Source: UBA5189 sp040389445
GTDB taxonomy: Bacteria; Chloroflexota; Limnocylindria; Limnocylindrales; CSP1-4
Assembly (NCBI GenBank): GCA_040389445.1
Contig: JAZJZX010000014.1
Span: forward strand, 62,001-126,000
Direction of reading: 5' to 3'
DNA: 64,000 bases
Position numbers and translations under genes: made by a program. The notes below the pieces were generated by a model. The model was not told where the DNA came from. It did not search any database and saw only the letters and a list, made by a program, of their open reading frames with translations. Position 1 is the first letter of the stretch; every line of letters starts with the position of its first letter. Positions 24,540 to 34,554 of the stretch are shown in pieces.

Positions 24540-25184
24540 ATGACCATTTCGGTGCCCCGGCTGGACCGCTCGGCGGTCGGCGAGCGCGGAATCACGATTG
24601 CCGACTTCCTGGTTCCCATCCGCGTCTCGGAAGGCATCGGCGTGCGCCTTCGACACCTGGCGCTGATCCTCCTCGGGACGCTCCTGATCGCCGGGGCCGC
24701 CCAGGTGCGCTTCTTCATCCCGGGCAATCCCGTTCCCTTCACGGGGCAGACCTTCGCGGTGCTCCTGGCCGGCGGTGCCCTGGGCTTCCGTCGGGGGATC
24801 GCGGCCACGGGTCTGTATCTGCTGCTCGGCCTCGTCGGGTTGCCGGTCTTTGCGAACGCCCAGCACGGCTGGCAGATCGTTTCGGGGGCAACGGGCGGCT
24901 ACCTCGTCGGGTTCATCCTGGCCGGGGCGGTCGTCGGTCGACTCGCCGAACTCGGCTGGGATCGCAACCTCCGCGGGGCGGTCGGCGCGATGCTGATCGG
25001 CGACGTCGCGATCTTCGCGATCGGCGTTCCGTGGCTCGCGCTCAGCACCGGCCAGCCGCTCGACTGGGCCGTGGCGAATGGGTTGACGCCGTTCGTCGGT
25101 GTCGAGACGCTGAAGCTCGCGCTCGCCGCGGCCGCGTTTCCAGCGGCCTGGTGGATCGTCGGGCGGCGACCCGGGGACCGCTGA
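24540..25184 (+). CDS. bioY: BioY biotin transporter substrate-binding (S) component
   Basis: Membrane biotin-binding component of an ECF-type importer, 214 residues with about six helices. The BioY hallmarks NPVPFTGQTFAVLLAGGALG and ATGGYLVGFILAG are clear. An N-terminal extension of about 35 residues is longer than in most BioYs. No EcfA/EcfT genes are adjacent; BioY alone can function in some bacteria or share a general ECF module. The start at 24540 has a GGAGG 5 nt upstream. It converges on the metallopeptidase gene with 7 bp between stops. Confidence 0.92.
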   Translation: MTISVPRLDRSAVGERGITIADFLVPIRVSEGIGVRLRHLALILLGTLLIAGAAQVRFFIPGNPVPFTGQTFAVLLAGGALGFRRGIAATGLYLLLGLVGLPVFANAQHGWQIVSGATGGYLVGFILAGAVVGRLAELGWDRNLRGAVGAMLIGDVAIFAIGVPWLALSTGQPLDWAVANGLTPFVGVETLKLALAAAAFPAAWWIVGRRPGDR

Positions 25185-25191
25185 TCCCGGC

Positions 25192-26640
25192 TCAGTAGAG
25201 GGACGGGAACCGGGCTCGCAGGAGCGGTCCAAGATCGACGGCACTGCCGTCCGCCAGGGCCTTGAGGAGTGCCTCCGTTCCGCCGATCCCAAACCGACGG
25301 TCGTCCAGGTAGCCGCGCATCGCGGCCCAGAACGCGGCGTTCCCCATGCGCCTCCGCACGTCGTCGAGGACGTTCCCGCCCTGGATATAGATCACCTCGT
25401 AGTAGCAGGCGGCCGAATACCGCGTGATGGCTCGATCGAGTGGGGAGTCGGCGCAGCGACTCGCCCGCAGGCTGCCGAGGACCGTCCTGGCCAGGAGGTC
25501 GGCGGCCGCCTCATCCGCGAACGGCTCGCCCTGCTGGTCGTTGCCGACGAGCCCGTAGAACCACTGGTGTGCCGTCTCGTGATGCACCAGGTAGGTGAGG
25601 TTCGCCCGGGCCGTCTGGCTCGGGATCCAGATCAGCCCGGGCGATTCCATGCCGTAGCCGCCGGCGGTCTCGGCGACCGTGAAGGCCTCCCACGGATACG
25701 CGACGCCGAGCCGGCCGGCAATCCCCTCGACGGCATGGACGGCCTGCGCCACGGCAGCGGCTCGATCCAGGCCGCCGGCCCGTGTGTAGACGCGAATCGG
25801 AATGCCGCCCGCATCCCCGGCGCTCTCGATGAAGTCGGGGGCCAGCACGATCGCGACATCGCGAACGTTCGCCACCTCGAACGCCGCCGTCAACCCGTTC
25901 ACGCTCGGCTTCGAGCCGGGCGATGCGAGGACCATGGGAACGTCCGTCGTCACGCGCACGCGCACGCGCGGGCTCGATGAGGTGACGAAGGGATCTCCGT
26001 GATTTGGGCGATCGAACGGGACGGGGCGACTGATCCACGGGATCCAGCGATACATCGCGATGGTGTCGCCGGCCCGGCTGAAGAGCCAGTCGGAACCCCG
26101 CAGGTCACCCTGAAGGGTTGCCGCGTAAGCCAGGCTCAGCTTGATGGACGCGCCTTCCGGCAGCAGGCCCCCCAGCGGTACGCTGATGGTCTGGTCGTCC
26201 ACCCCCGGTTGGACCGCCCGGCCGTCCACGGTCGTGCTGCGCAGCTTCATGTCTCCGAGCCGGGCGGCCACGGTGTTCAGCTCGACGCGATCGATGGGTC
26301 CGCCCGAAACGTTGCGCAGGTCCATCACGACGCTCACCGAGACCGCGCCGGTCCCGACCGCGACCGCGAGGTCGACCTCGTAGGTCGCCTCGATGTCCAT
26401 GCTCGCCCGGCCGACCGAGCCGGGCAGGATGGCCGACCCGGGCGAGGGGCTCACCGCCGCCGGCGATGGCGCCGGGGATGGCGCCGGGGATGCCGTCGGC
26501 CGGGGCGTTGGAGCCTGGGATCGGGCAGCCGACGATGGCCCGGGAGGCGACGGCGAGACGACGGGCAACGCCGGCGCCGGAGCGCACGCGCCCACCAGGA
26601 ACACGAGGGTGACCAGGATCGTGACGGCGTGGCTGGTCAT
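25192..26640 (-). CDS. M1-like metallopeptidase lipoprotein
   Basis: A surface-anchored zinc peptidase. The N-terminus carries a lipoprotein signal with lipobox LVGAC (Cys19) and then a Pro/Ser/Ala-rich linker to about residue 75. The gluzincin active site is intact: HETAH at 354-358 with the third ligand Glu377 exactly 18 residues after the motif, in the M1 arrangement. At 482 residues it is shorter than full M1 aminopeptidases and lacks the C-terminal helical domain. The ATG follows a TACGAT -10 box by 7 nt. It is divergent from glcD. Confidence 0.87.
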   Translation of the reverse strand: MTSHAVTILVTLVFLVGACAPAPALPVVSPSPPGPSSAARSQAPTPRPTASPAPSPAPSPAAVSPSPGSAILPGSVGRASMDIEATYEVDLAVAVGTGAVSVSVVMDLRNVSGGPIDRVELNTVAARLGDMKLRSTTVDGRAVQPGVDDQTISVPLGGLLPEGASIKLSLAYAATLQGDLRGSDWLFSRAGDTIAMYRWIPWISRPVPFDRPNHGDPFVTSSSPRVRVRVTTDVPMVLASPGSKPSVNGLTAAFEVANVRDVAIVLAPDFIESAGDAGGIPIRVYTRAGGLDRAAAVAQAVHAVEGIAGRLGVAYPWEAFTVAETAGGYGMESPGLIWIPSQTARANLTYLVHHETAHQWFYGLVGNDQQGEPFADEAAADLLARTVLGSLRASRCADSPLDRAITRYSAACYYEVIYIQGGNVLDDVRRRMGNAAFWAAMRGYLDDRRFGIGGTEALLKALADGSAVDLGPLLRARFPSLY

Positions 26641-26647
26641 GGGTGAG

Positions 26648-26653
26648 ATCGTA
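26648..26653 (-). promoter_or_regulatory. -10 box TACGAT, leaderless start of the M1-like lipoprotein gene
   Basis: TACGAT on the minus strand lies 7 nt before the ATG at 26640. The divergent glcD -10 box is 46 bp away. Confidence 0.5.
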
Positions 26654-26699
26654 GGACGCCGCGCGCTTCGGCTTCGTGACCCCGGTGACGAGGCGCGGC

Positions 26700-26705
26700 T
26701 ACCAT
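26700..26705 (+). promoter_or_regulatory. -10 box TACCAT, leaderless glcD start
   Basis: TACCAT lies 6 nt before the ATG at 26712, supporting that start over an in-frame ATG at 26676. The same hexamer and spacing precede the YyaL-type gene and tatA. Confidence 0.55.
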
Positions 26706-26711
26706 CGCAGG

Positions 26712-28109
<1,398 letters not shown>

Positions 28110-28269
28110 TTCCCCGGCCGCGTGGTTCGACCGATGCTCGAATCGGCCGACTGATCCGATTGCACGCCGCCGTCGCATGAACCCCTGCATCCGATCTGGG
28201 AGGAGTCGCGACGCCGCGGATCGGAATCCAGCCCCGGCCACTCAGACGAAAGGGAAATGGATCCCCGCC

Positions 28270-29337
28270 ATGCGCAAGACCACCAAATTCGCCACGCTGG
28301 GGGCCGCCATCACGGTCCTCACCATCGGCGCGGCGCCGCTCCTCACGAGTGGTGCCGACCACATCGAGGCGCCACTCGCCGTGGCGAACCGCAGCCTCGA
28401 CATCACCGATATCTACGCCTTCGACGCCAAGGGCTCGAAGAACACCGTGCTGGTCATCAACGTCAACCCACTGGCCGGAGTCCTGTCCGGCACCACCTTC
28501 TCGTCGTCCGGCGAATATCGCTTCAACGTCGACACGAATGGCGACTTCGTCGCCGACGATGTCTACGCCGTCAAGTTCGGCAAGGAACGCCACGGCACGC
28601 AGAAGGTCACGCTTCGCAAGAATGGCGAAACCGTTCTTCGCGGCGAGACGGGCGGTACGATCAAGGGCGGGCACGCCAAGCTGTACGCCGGCGTGAAGGA
28701 CGACCCGTTCTTCTTCGACCTTGCCAGCTTCAAGTCCTGGCGCGATCCGGATGCGGACGGCGCCTTCACCTACACGGGTTCGACGGCGTTCGCCGGCGTC
28801 GACTTCTTCCGCGGCACGAACATCTCGACGATCGTCCTCGAGATCCCCGACGCCTGGCTCGGTGCCAGCGCGAACTTCTGGGCCTCGACCGTCGACCGTG
28901 ACGGCATGACCATCGATCGGATGGGCAAGCCCGCGCTCGCAACGGTGTTCGTCAATCCGTTCGGCGGCACGTCGGACAAGGATGCCTACAACGCGACCAT
29001 GCCATCGGACGACGTCGCCACCTGGGCTCCCCTGTTCATCGCCGTCGAGAGCGTGTTCTATCCCGAGGCCGGGGTCCCCGAAGCCATCACCGGGCTCCTC
29101 CTGCCGGATGTCCTCCACCTCGACGTGGCGACACTCGGCAAGTCCACCGGCACCGGCTTCACCGGCGGGGCCGGCGGCATCCTCAACGGGCGGACGCTCG
29201 CCGAGGACGTCATCGACCTCGAGCTGTATGTCGTCACGGGTGGACTCGCGGGCCACGCGATCCTGTCGACCGACGGGGTCGCAGCCAACGATGCCGCGTT
29301 CCCGGGCACGTTCCCGTACCTGGCCCCAAAGCACTAG
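28270..29337 (+). CDS. Secreted DUF4331 family protein
   Basis: A 355-residue exported protein with a signal peptide (about residues 8-30, ending GADH). The family opening motif is ADHIEAPLAVANRSLDITDIYAF, given here by its position at residues 29-51. DUF4331 proteins are beta-rich and of unknown function. They commonly sit beside TPR proteins, as here. The ATG at 28270 is preceded by a purine-rich AAAGGGA at moderate distance. A strong hairpin follows the gene. Confidence 0.87.
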   Translation: MRKTTKFATLGAAITVLTIGAAPLLTSGADHIEAPLAVANRSLDITDIYAFDAKGSKNTVLVINVNPLAGVLSGTTFSSSGEYRFNVDTNGDFVADDVYAVKFGKERHGTQKVTLRKNGETVLRGETGGTIKGGHAKLYAGVKDDPFFFDLASFKSWRDPDADGAFTYTGSTAFAGVDFFRGTNISTIVLEIPDAWLGASANFWASTVDRDGMTIDRMGKPALATVFVNPFGGTSDKDAYNATMPSDDVATWAPLFIAVESVFYPEAGVPEAITGLLLPDVLHLDVATLGKSTGTGFTGGAGGILNGRTLAEDVIDLELYVVTGGLAGHAILSTDGVAANDAAFPGTFPYLAPKH

Positions 29338-29354
29338 GCCAGGTGCCGGGGGGT

Positions 29355-29385
29355 CGGTGGGCCGCTCTGGGGGAGCGGCCCACCG
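29355..29385 (+). terminator. 12-bp stem-loop after the DUF4331 gene
   Basis: CGGTGGGCCGCT pairs perfectly with AGCGGCCCACCG around a 7-nt loop, followed by a pyrimidine tract (GCTTCCTCTC). It is a good intrinsic-type terminator or attenuator ahead of the TPR gene. Confidence 0.65.
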
Positions 29386-29434
29386 GCTTCCTCTCGATCC
29401 TCATCCAACCGACGCACCACAACGAGGAGGACCT

Positions 29435-30925
29435 GTGACCGCGAACAGCCGGACCCAGCCAGTGATGACCGCCGTCCGAGGGCGGCGCTCGCCGCGCGTG
29501 ATCGGTCTGCTGGCGGCGGCTCTGCTCGTTGCCGGCGGTTCCTACCTCGGCCCCGCGATCGTCGGCAGGTTCAACGGGGGCGGCGACGGTTCGACCGACG
29601 CCCCGCGTGTCGTCCTCTCGGGTCCGGGCGCCGCCGCGACTCCCGTCGACGGGACGTCCGGGGACGGTCGGCTCCCGCTCGCGGAGCGGATCGCTTTCTG
29701 GTCGACGCGGGTGCAGGAGCAGCCGTCGGACTATCTGTCCCTCGTCCAGCTTGCCGTGGCCTGGAGTGAGCAGGGTCGACTTCGGTTGGACCTTGACGCC
29801 CTGACGCGAGCTTCCCAGGCGGTCGAACGAGCGCTCGCGATCGCCCCCGCGTATCCATCCGCGATCGCCGTTCGCGCCTCGATCCGGTTCACGACCCACG
29901 ACTTCAGCGGAGCCGAAGCGGACGCGAGGACCGTGCTCCGGACGACGCCGGACGACCCCGCCGCCCTCGCGGTCCTCGGCGACTCCCTGCTCGAGCTCGG
30001 GCGGATCGACGAGGCCTCGGCGACGTATGAGCAACTCGGTGCCCTCGCCGGGGGGCCGGCGCTCGACATCCGGAAGGCGCGCCTTGCCTTCGTGCGCGGC
30101 AACGGGGCCGCAGCGCTCGACCTGGCCAGGAAGGCGCTCATCAGCGCCTCCGGCGGCGGCGCGGCGAATGCGGAGATCATCGACCCGGCCGTCCTCGGGT
30201 TCTACCACTTCGCGCTCGGCGAATACGCCCGGTTGACGGGCACCGCGGACCTTGCCGAGGCCGAGTTCCGGGCCGCGATCGAGTTGCGGCCGACGGATCT
30301 CGGCGCGCTCCTGGGGCTCGCCCGGGTCCAGGCCTTTGACGGCGACCTCGATGCCGCGATCACGTCACTCGAGTCGGCGGCTGCGATTGCGCCCACACCG
30401 GAGGCGGAGGCGATGCTCGGGGACCTCCAGCTCGCGCGAGCCGCGAGCGCCGGCCGCTCCCCGGAGGCTCGCGCCGCCGACCGGCTGGCGGCCGAAACGG
30501 CCTACGGTACGGTACGGCTGACGCGCACCCTCTCCGCACTTGCCGGGGCTGTGTTCGATCGCCAGCTCATCCTGTTCGACCTTGACCATGGAGCCGCGGA
30601 TGACCGGACGCTCGATGCCGCCCGCGCGGCGTTCGTGGTTCGACCGGACGCTGCCGGCCGGGATCTGGTCGCCTGGGCCTTGCATCGCCTTGGCCGCGAC
30701 GAGGAAGCCGCAGCCGAGAGCCGGGCGGCGAGGGCCACCGGGGCGGCCGATGCCCGCACGCTGTTCCACGCCGGGGCGATCGCAGCGGCACTCGGCGATC
30801 GTGGTGAGGCCGGGCGCCTGATCGATGCCGCGCTGGCGCTGGGGCCCGGCCTGGACCCGATCGAGCGGGCCGAGGCCACACGGATCCGCGCCACCCTTGA
30901 CTCGGGTTCGGCGTCGGCGCCCTGA
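29435..30925 (+). CDS. Membrane-anchored TPR-repeat protein
   Basis: The 496-residue protein has an N-terminal membrane helix (about 21-40). From about residue 85 onward, helical repeats of the TPR type follow, e.g. AVLGDSLLELGRIDEASATY and LLGLARVQAFDGDLDAA. The GTG at 29435 is set by a GAGGAGG at 29424-29430. TPR units mediate protein contacts. The DUF4331 neighbour is the obvious candidate partner, since the gene pair recurs in other genomes (general knowledge, not tested here). Confidence 0.82.
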   Translation: MTANSRTQPVMTAVRGRRSPRVIGLLAAALLVAGGSYLGPAIVGRFNGGGDGSTDAPRVVLSGPGAAATPVDGTSGDGRLPLAERIAFWSTRVQEQPSDYLSLVQLAVAWSEQGRLRLDLDALTRASQAVERALAIAPAYPSAIAVRASIRFTTHDFSGAEADARTVLRTTPDDPAALAVLGDSLLELGRIDEASATYEQLGALAGGPALDIRKARLAFVRGNGAAALDLARKALISASGGGAANAEIIDPAVLGFYHFALGEYARLTGTADLAEAEFRAAIELRPTDLGALLGLARVQAFDGDLDAAITSLESAAAIAPTPEAEAMLGDLQLARAASAGRSPEARAADRLAAETAYGTVRLTRTLSALAGAVFDRQLILFDLDHGAADDRTLDAARAAFVVRPDAAGRDLVAWALHRLGRDEEAAAESRAARATGAADARTLFHAGAIAAALGDRGEAGRLIDAALALGPGLDPIERAEATRIRATLDSGSASAP

Positions 30926-30975
30926 CCGCCGCCCGTCCCCGGGGCCGAAGGCCCGACGGATCCACTCCCGAAGTC

Positions 30976-31047
30976 GGTCGGGCAGCACGCCCGAGCCCGA
31001 GTCGGGCAGCACGCCCGAGCCCGAGTCGCGCAGCACGCCCGAGCCCG
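30976..31047. repeat. Three 24-bp tandem repeats upstream of a small gene
   Basis: Units of AGTCGGGCAGCACGCCCGAG plus CCCG occur three times in a row with one or two mismatches. Each unit contains the inverted pair CGGGC/GCCCG, so the RNA or DNA can fold into repeated short hairpins. The array ends about 60 bp before the small gene. Confidence 0.85.
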
Positions 31048-31108
31048 AATTGAGGCACAATAGGCGGCCCCGCCACTGTGCGGCCACCTCCGTGCCCAGG
31101 AGCTCCCA

Positions 31109-31312
31109 GTGAACGGACGCCCACTGTCCCTTACCCGCCCGTCCCTTCGGAACGGCGAGCCAGAGCCGCTCCGACACGTGATCGACACCTATGTCCACAA
31201 GGACCAGACGATCACCTGCGTGTGCGGGTGGCATGGCAGTTGCGCCGCGAACTCCACCGGCGGGTCCGACTGGACCGTGCACCTGAACCAGTTCCGCACC
31301 AAGCGCAAGTAG
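31109..31312 (+). CDS. 67-residue Cys/His protein, function unknown
   Basis: A small basic protein whose second half reads TITCVCGWHGSCAAN, giving C-x-C, a nearby His and a further Cys. This is suggestive of a small metal-binding knuckle, with WTVHLNQFR after it. The GTG at 31109 has AGGAG 6-11 nt upstream, which supports real translation. I recognise no family. The 24-bp repeat array lies just upstream. Confidence 0.55.
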   Translation: MNGRPLSLTRPSLRNGEPEPLRHVIDTYVHKDQTITCVCGWHGSCAANSTGGSDWTVHLNQFRTKRK

Positions 31313-31358
31313 GCGCCGCGGCGAGCTCGGCGCGCCCCCAACGGCGGCGCCGCAGCCG

Positions 31359-32795
31359 TCAGCCGCCGACGGTCAGCCCCGGGCCCTCGAGACTCCGCCC
31401 GCGGACCCATGCCGCCCGGACCATGTCCGGATGCGGCCGGAAGATCAACCGGCTGGCGATGTCGGCCGGATCCACGTCGATCGGTTCGTGCAGCGGCGCG
31501 CCCAGGTCTGCGTGACGGACCGGGGCGGTGAGACCGGCGTCGACGGCGATGAGGTCGGCGTCCTTGCCGGTCTCGATGGATCCGATGCGCTCGTCCAGCC
31601 CGAGTGCCTGTGCTCCGGCGAGGGTCCCCATGCGAACCCAGTCGAGCGGGCCGAGCTGCGCGCCCGTCTCGCCGAGCAGCGTCCGGCGTGCGTTCTGCGC
31701 GTAGGCCCCGACGCGCATGACCGAGAACATCGAGGGATCCGGACCACCGGCCACGTCGGATCCGAGGCCGATCCCGAGCCCCGCCGCCATGAAGCGTGCC
31801 AGAGGCATGACTCCCGACGCGAGGAAGAGGTTCGATGCCGGACAGTGCGCGACCCGGGTGTCGGTTTCCACCAGGCGCGCCAGCTCCCGGTCGGACAGGT
31901 GGACGGCATGGGCGAGGATCGTCTTCGGGCCCAGCCCGCCGGCCCGGTCGTACACGTCCGCGTAGTCGCGCGCCTCCGGGAACAGCCGGGCGACCTCGGC
32001 GATCTCGCCCGGATCCTCCGAGATGTGGGTCTGCCACCAGGCACCGGTTCGAGCGGCCAGATCCGCGGAGGCGCGCAGCATCGCTGCCGTGCACGAGACC
32101 GCGAAGCGCGGGGTCACCGCGTAGCCCAGTCTTCCATCCGCTGCAGCGTGCCAGCGGTTGCACAACTCCTCCGACTCGCGGAGCGACTGGTCGAGGATCG
32201 TGGAGGGCTCGATCGCCTCGTCGTAGGTGATGCGATCCATCATCACCTTGCCGAGGATGGCTCGGATCCCGTGGGCCTCGGCAGCCCGGAAGGCCTCGTG
32301 CATCGAGGCCGCGTAGACGGCGCCGTAGGCCAGGACCGTCGTCGTGCCCACCGCGGCGAAGGCCCGGTATGCGGCCGGGGCCAGCGCCGCGGCGTCGCCT
32401 TCATCGGCAAAGTGCTGCTCGAGCGGAAAGATGTATCGGCGCAGCCATGCCAGGAGGTCCAGGCCGGCCCCGAGGCCCGCGTTCGGAAGCTGCGGCAGGT
32501 GCGCATGCAGGTCCACCATCCCCGGCATCACGACCAGCGGTCGGATGTCCAGGATCGGTCCGGTTCCCGGCGGGGAGGCTGCGCTTCCCGATGGGCGCCC
32601 GGTCTCGGCTCGCGCCGCGTACTCGGCCGCCGGACCGACCCACGCGATCCGTCCGGCCACGTCGACGACCACGATGCCGTCGCGGTGGTACCTGGTACCG
32701 CCGTCGGCGACAGGCGTCAGCACGCGTGCCCGCAGGGTGAAGGGCGGGTGGCTGGGCAGCGCCGGGTGCGGGGCCTGTTCCGGGGACGCGGTCAC
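31359..32795 (-). CDS. guaD: Guanine deaminase
   Basis: Converts guanine to xanthine, feeding the xanthine dehydrogenase encoded downstream. It is an amidohydrolase barrel with zinc ligands HAH in VDLHAHLPQLPN, THISED, AHAVHL and GSDVAGG. The stretch LDLLAWLRRYIFPLEQHF and ILGKVMMDR match eukaryotic and bacterial guanine deaminases specifically. The GTG at 32795 gives 478 residues and lies 8 nt after a TAGCAT -10 box; longer frames would run into the divergent gene. The gene is transcribed away from the rest of the purine cluster. Confidence 0.87.
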   Translation of the reverse strand: MTASPEQAPHPALPSHPPFTLRARVLTPVADGGTRYHRDGIVVVDVAGRIAWVGPAAEYAARAETGRPSGSAASPPGTGPILDIRPLVVMPGMVDLHAHLPQLPNAGLGAGLDLLAWLRRYIFPLEQHFADEGDAAALAPAAYRAFAAVGTTTVLAYGAVYAASMHEAFRAAEAHGIRAILGKVMMDRITYDEAIEPSTILDQSLRESEELCNRWHAAADGRLGYAVTPRFAVSCTAAMLRASADLAARTGAWWQTHISEDPGEIAEVARLFPEARDYADVYDRAGGLGPKTILAHAVHLSDRELARLVETDTRVAHCPASNLFLASGVMPLARFMAAGLGIGLGSDVAGGPDPSMFSVMRVGAYAQNARRTLLGETGAQLGPLDWVRMGTLAGAQALGLDERIGSIETGKDADLIAVDAGLTAPVRHADLGAPLHEPIDVDPADIASRLIFRPHPDMVRAAWVRGRSLEGPGLTVGG

Positions 32796-32803
32796 GGTGG
32801 GCG

Positions 32804-32809
32804 ATGCTA
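32804..32809 (-). promoter_or_regulatory. Extended -10 box TGC-TAGCAT, leaderless guaD start
   Basis: TAGCAT on the minus strand lies 8 nt before the GTG at 32795, the same hexamer and spacing as the HAD-IIA promoter. Confidence 0.55.
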
Positions 32810-32844
32810 GCACGCGGCCCGAACACATTCCGGGACCTGCGAAG

Positions 32845-34464
32845 ATGCGTGCGATGGAATCATTCGATCTCCTCATCACGGGCGGAACCATCGTCGACGG
32901 GTCCGGCGCACCCGGCCGCGCCGGCGCCATCGGGGTTCGGGATGGGCGCCTGACGATCCTGAACGGCCAGGATGCGATCGCCGCCGCGTCGGCTCCGTCG
33001 ACCCGGTCCATCGATGCGACGGGGAGGGTGGTCGCGCCCGGCTTCATCGACCTGCACAGCCATTCCGGTCTCACGATCCTGTCCGAGCCGCTTCACGAAC
33101 CGAAGGTGCGGCAGGGCGTCACGACCGAGGTCATCGGCGTGGACGGCAACTCCTACGCACCGTTTGTGGAACCCGGCGACCTCGCTGCCTTCGTGGAACT
33201 CAATGCCGGACTCGATGGCCACCCCCCGAACGGGGTTCCCGACTGGGACACCGTCGCGAGCTACCTCGAGCGGTTCGACGGACGAGTCAGCGTCAACATC
33301 GCGTTTCTCGTCGGCAACGCTCCGCTGCGGATCGCCGCGGTCGGATGGGACGAGGGCGAGGCCAGCCGATCGGCGGTCGCGCGGATGCGCTCGATGCTCC
33401 GGGAGGGGATGGAGGCCGGTGCGTTCGGCGTGTCGTCGGGCCTTGACTACCCGCCGGGTTCCTATGCCTCCACGGCCGAGCTCGCCGAGCTCGCCAACGA
33501 AGCCGGCCGACTCGGCGGGATCTACCACACCCACGTTCGCTATCCGCTGGGCGACCGGTTCCTGGATCCGTTTCGCGAGGCGATCGAGATCGGGCGGCGC
33601 GGCGAGGCGCCGGCTCACATCACCCACTTCTATCATCGGGCGACGTTTCCCGGCACGCCGGACCAGATGCTCGACCTCGTGGACGCTGCGCGAGCCCAGG
33701 GTCTCGACGTCACCTTCGATGCCTACCCCTACGAATGGGCGTCGACGCGCCTCCTGATCACGGTCCCGACCTGGGTCCAGGCCGGCGGCCCCGGCCCGAC
33801 GAAGGAGCGGCTGTCCGATCCTGCCGTCCGGGCCCGGATCCGCGGGGAGCTCCAGGCACGCGGCGTCCTGTACGCGGGTGCCGGCGGGATCGCCGACGTC
33901 CGTCTCGGCTACTTCGGGCGCCCCGAGCACGCGCGATGGGAGGGCCGGACGCTCGGAGAGATCGGGCGGGAGACCGGCGACGACCTGGTGGAGCTGTTGT
34001 GCGACCTGCTGTTGTCCGAGGGCCTGCGGCTCAACCAGGTGACCCCGGGCCCGCACACGGACGGCATCCGGCGCTTCTACCAGCATCCGGTGGCGATGAT
34101 CGGGACGGATTCGACCTTCGTCGGCGCCAAACCCAGCCCGAGGACGTACGGTTCGTTCCCCCGGATTCTCGGCCAGTTCGTCCGGGACGAAAGGATCCTC
34201 GGCCTCGAGGAGGCGGTCGCAAGGATGACCTCGATGCCGGCGGCGCGACTGGGGCTTCGGGATCGCGGACGGCTGGCCGACGGCTTCGTGGCCGACGTCG
34301 TGGTCTTCGATCCGGACCGCGTCCGCTCGCCCGCCACGTACGATGAGCCGTGCCAGTTCCCGGTCGGCATCGACGATGTCCTGGTGGCCGGCGTGCCCGT
34401 CGTCGCGGGTGGATCGCATACCGGGGCGACGCCGGGACGCGCGCTGCGGCGCGGTCGAGACTGA
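32845..34464 (+). CDS. N-acyl-D-amino-acid deacylase family amidohydrolase
   Basis: A 539-residue barrel amidohydrolase of the D-aminoacylase family. It begins FDLLITGGTIVDGSGAPG, has metal motif GFIDLHSHSG, the family stretch GLDYPPGSYAS and DAYPYEW. The C-terminus has ADVVVFDPDRVRSPATYDEP, which is highly typical. It removes acyl groups from N-acyl-D-amino acids, but members also act on other cyclic or linear amides. Position beside purine-breakdown genes hints at an amide in that pathway. Start may be the ATG at 32845 or the one at 32854; neither has a ribosome site. Confidence 0.85.
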   Translation: MRAMESFDLLITGGTIVDGSGAPGRAGAIGVRDGRLTILNGQDAIAAASAPSTRSIDATGRVVAPGFIDLHSHSGLTILSEPLHEPKVRQGVTTEVIGVDGNSYAPFVEPGDLAAFVELNAGLDGHPPNGVPDWDTVASYLERFDGRVSVNIAFLVGNAPLRIAAVGWDEGEASRSAVARMRSMLREGMEAGAFGVSSGLDYPPGSYASTAELAELANEAGRLGGIYHTHVRYPLGDRFLDPFREAIEIGRRGEAPAHITHFYHRATFPGTPDQMLDLVDAARAQGLDVTFDAYPYEWASTRLLITVPTWVQAGGPGPTKERLSDPAVRARIRGELQARGVLYAGAGGIADVRLGYFGRPEHARWEGRTLGEIGRETGDDLVELLCDLLLSEGLRLNQVTPGPHTDGIRRFYQHPVAMIGTDSTFVGAKPSPRTYGSFPRILGQFVRDERILGLEEAVARMTSMPAARLGLRDRGRLADGFVADVVVFDPDRVRSPATYDEPCQFPVGIDDVLVAGVPVVAGGSHTGATPGRALRRGRD

Positions 34465-34502
34465 GCCCGCGCGCACGCGGTCGAGGGCCCGGTCCGTGGT
34501 GA

Positions 34503-34508
34503 TACGCT
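34503..34508 (+). promoter_or_regulatory. -10 box TACGCT for the xanthine dehydrogenase operon
   Basis: TACGCT lies about 46 nt before the ATG at 34555, with a CCGGAGG ribosome site at about 34537-34543. Confidence 0.4.
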
Positions 34509-34554
34509 CTCGCGTCAGAGGGAGCAGTTCATTGCCGGAGGACCCCATCGTTCG

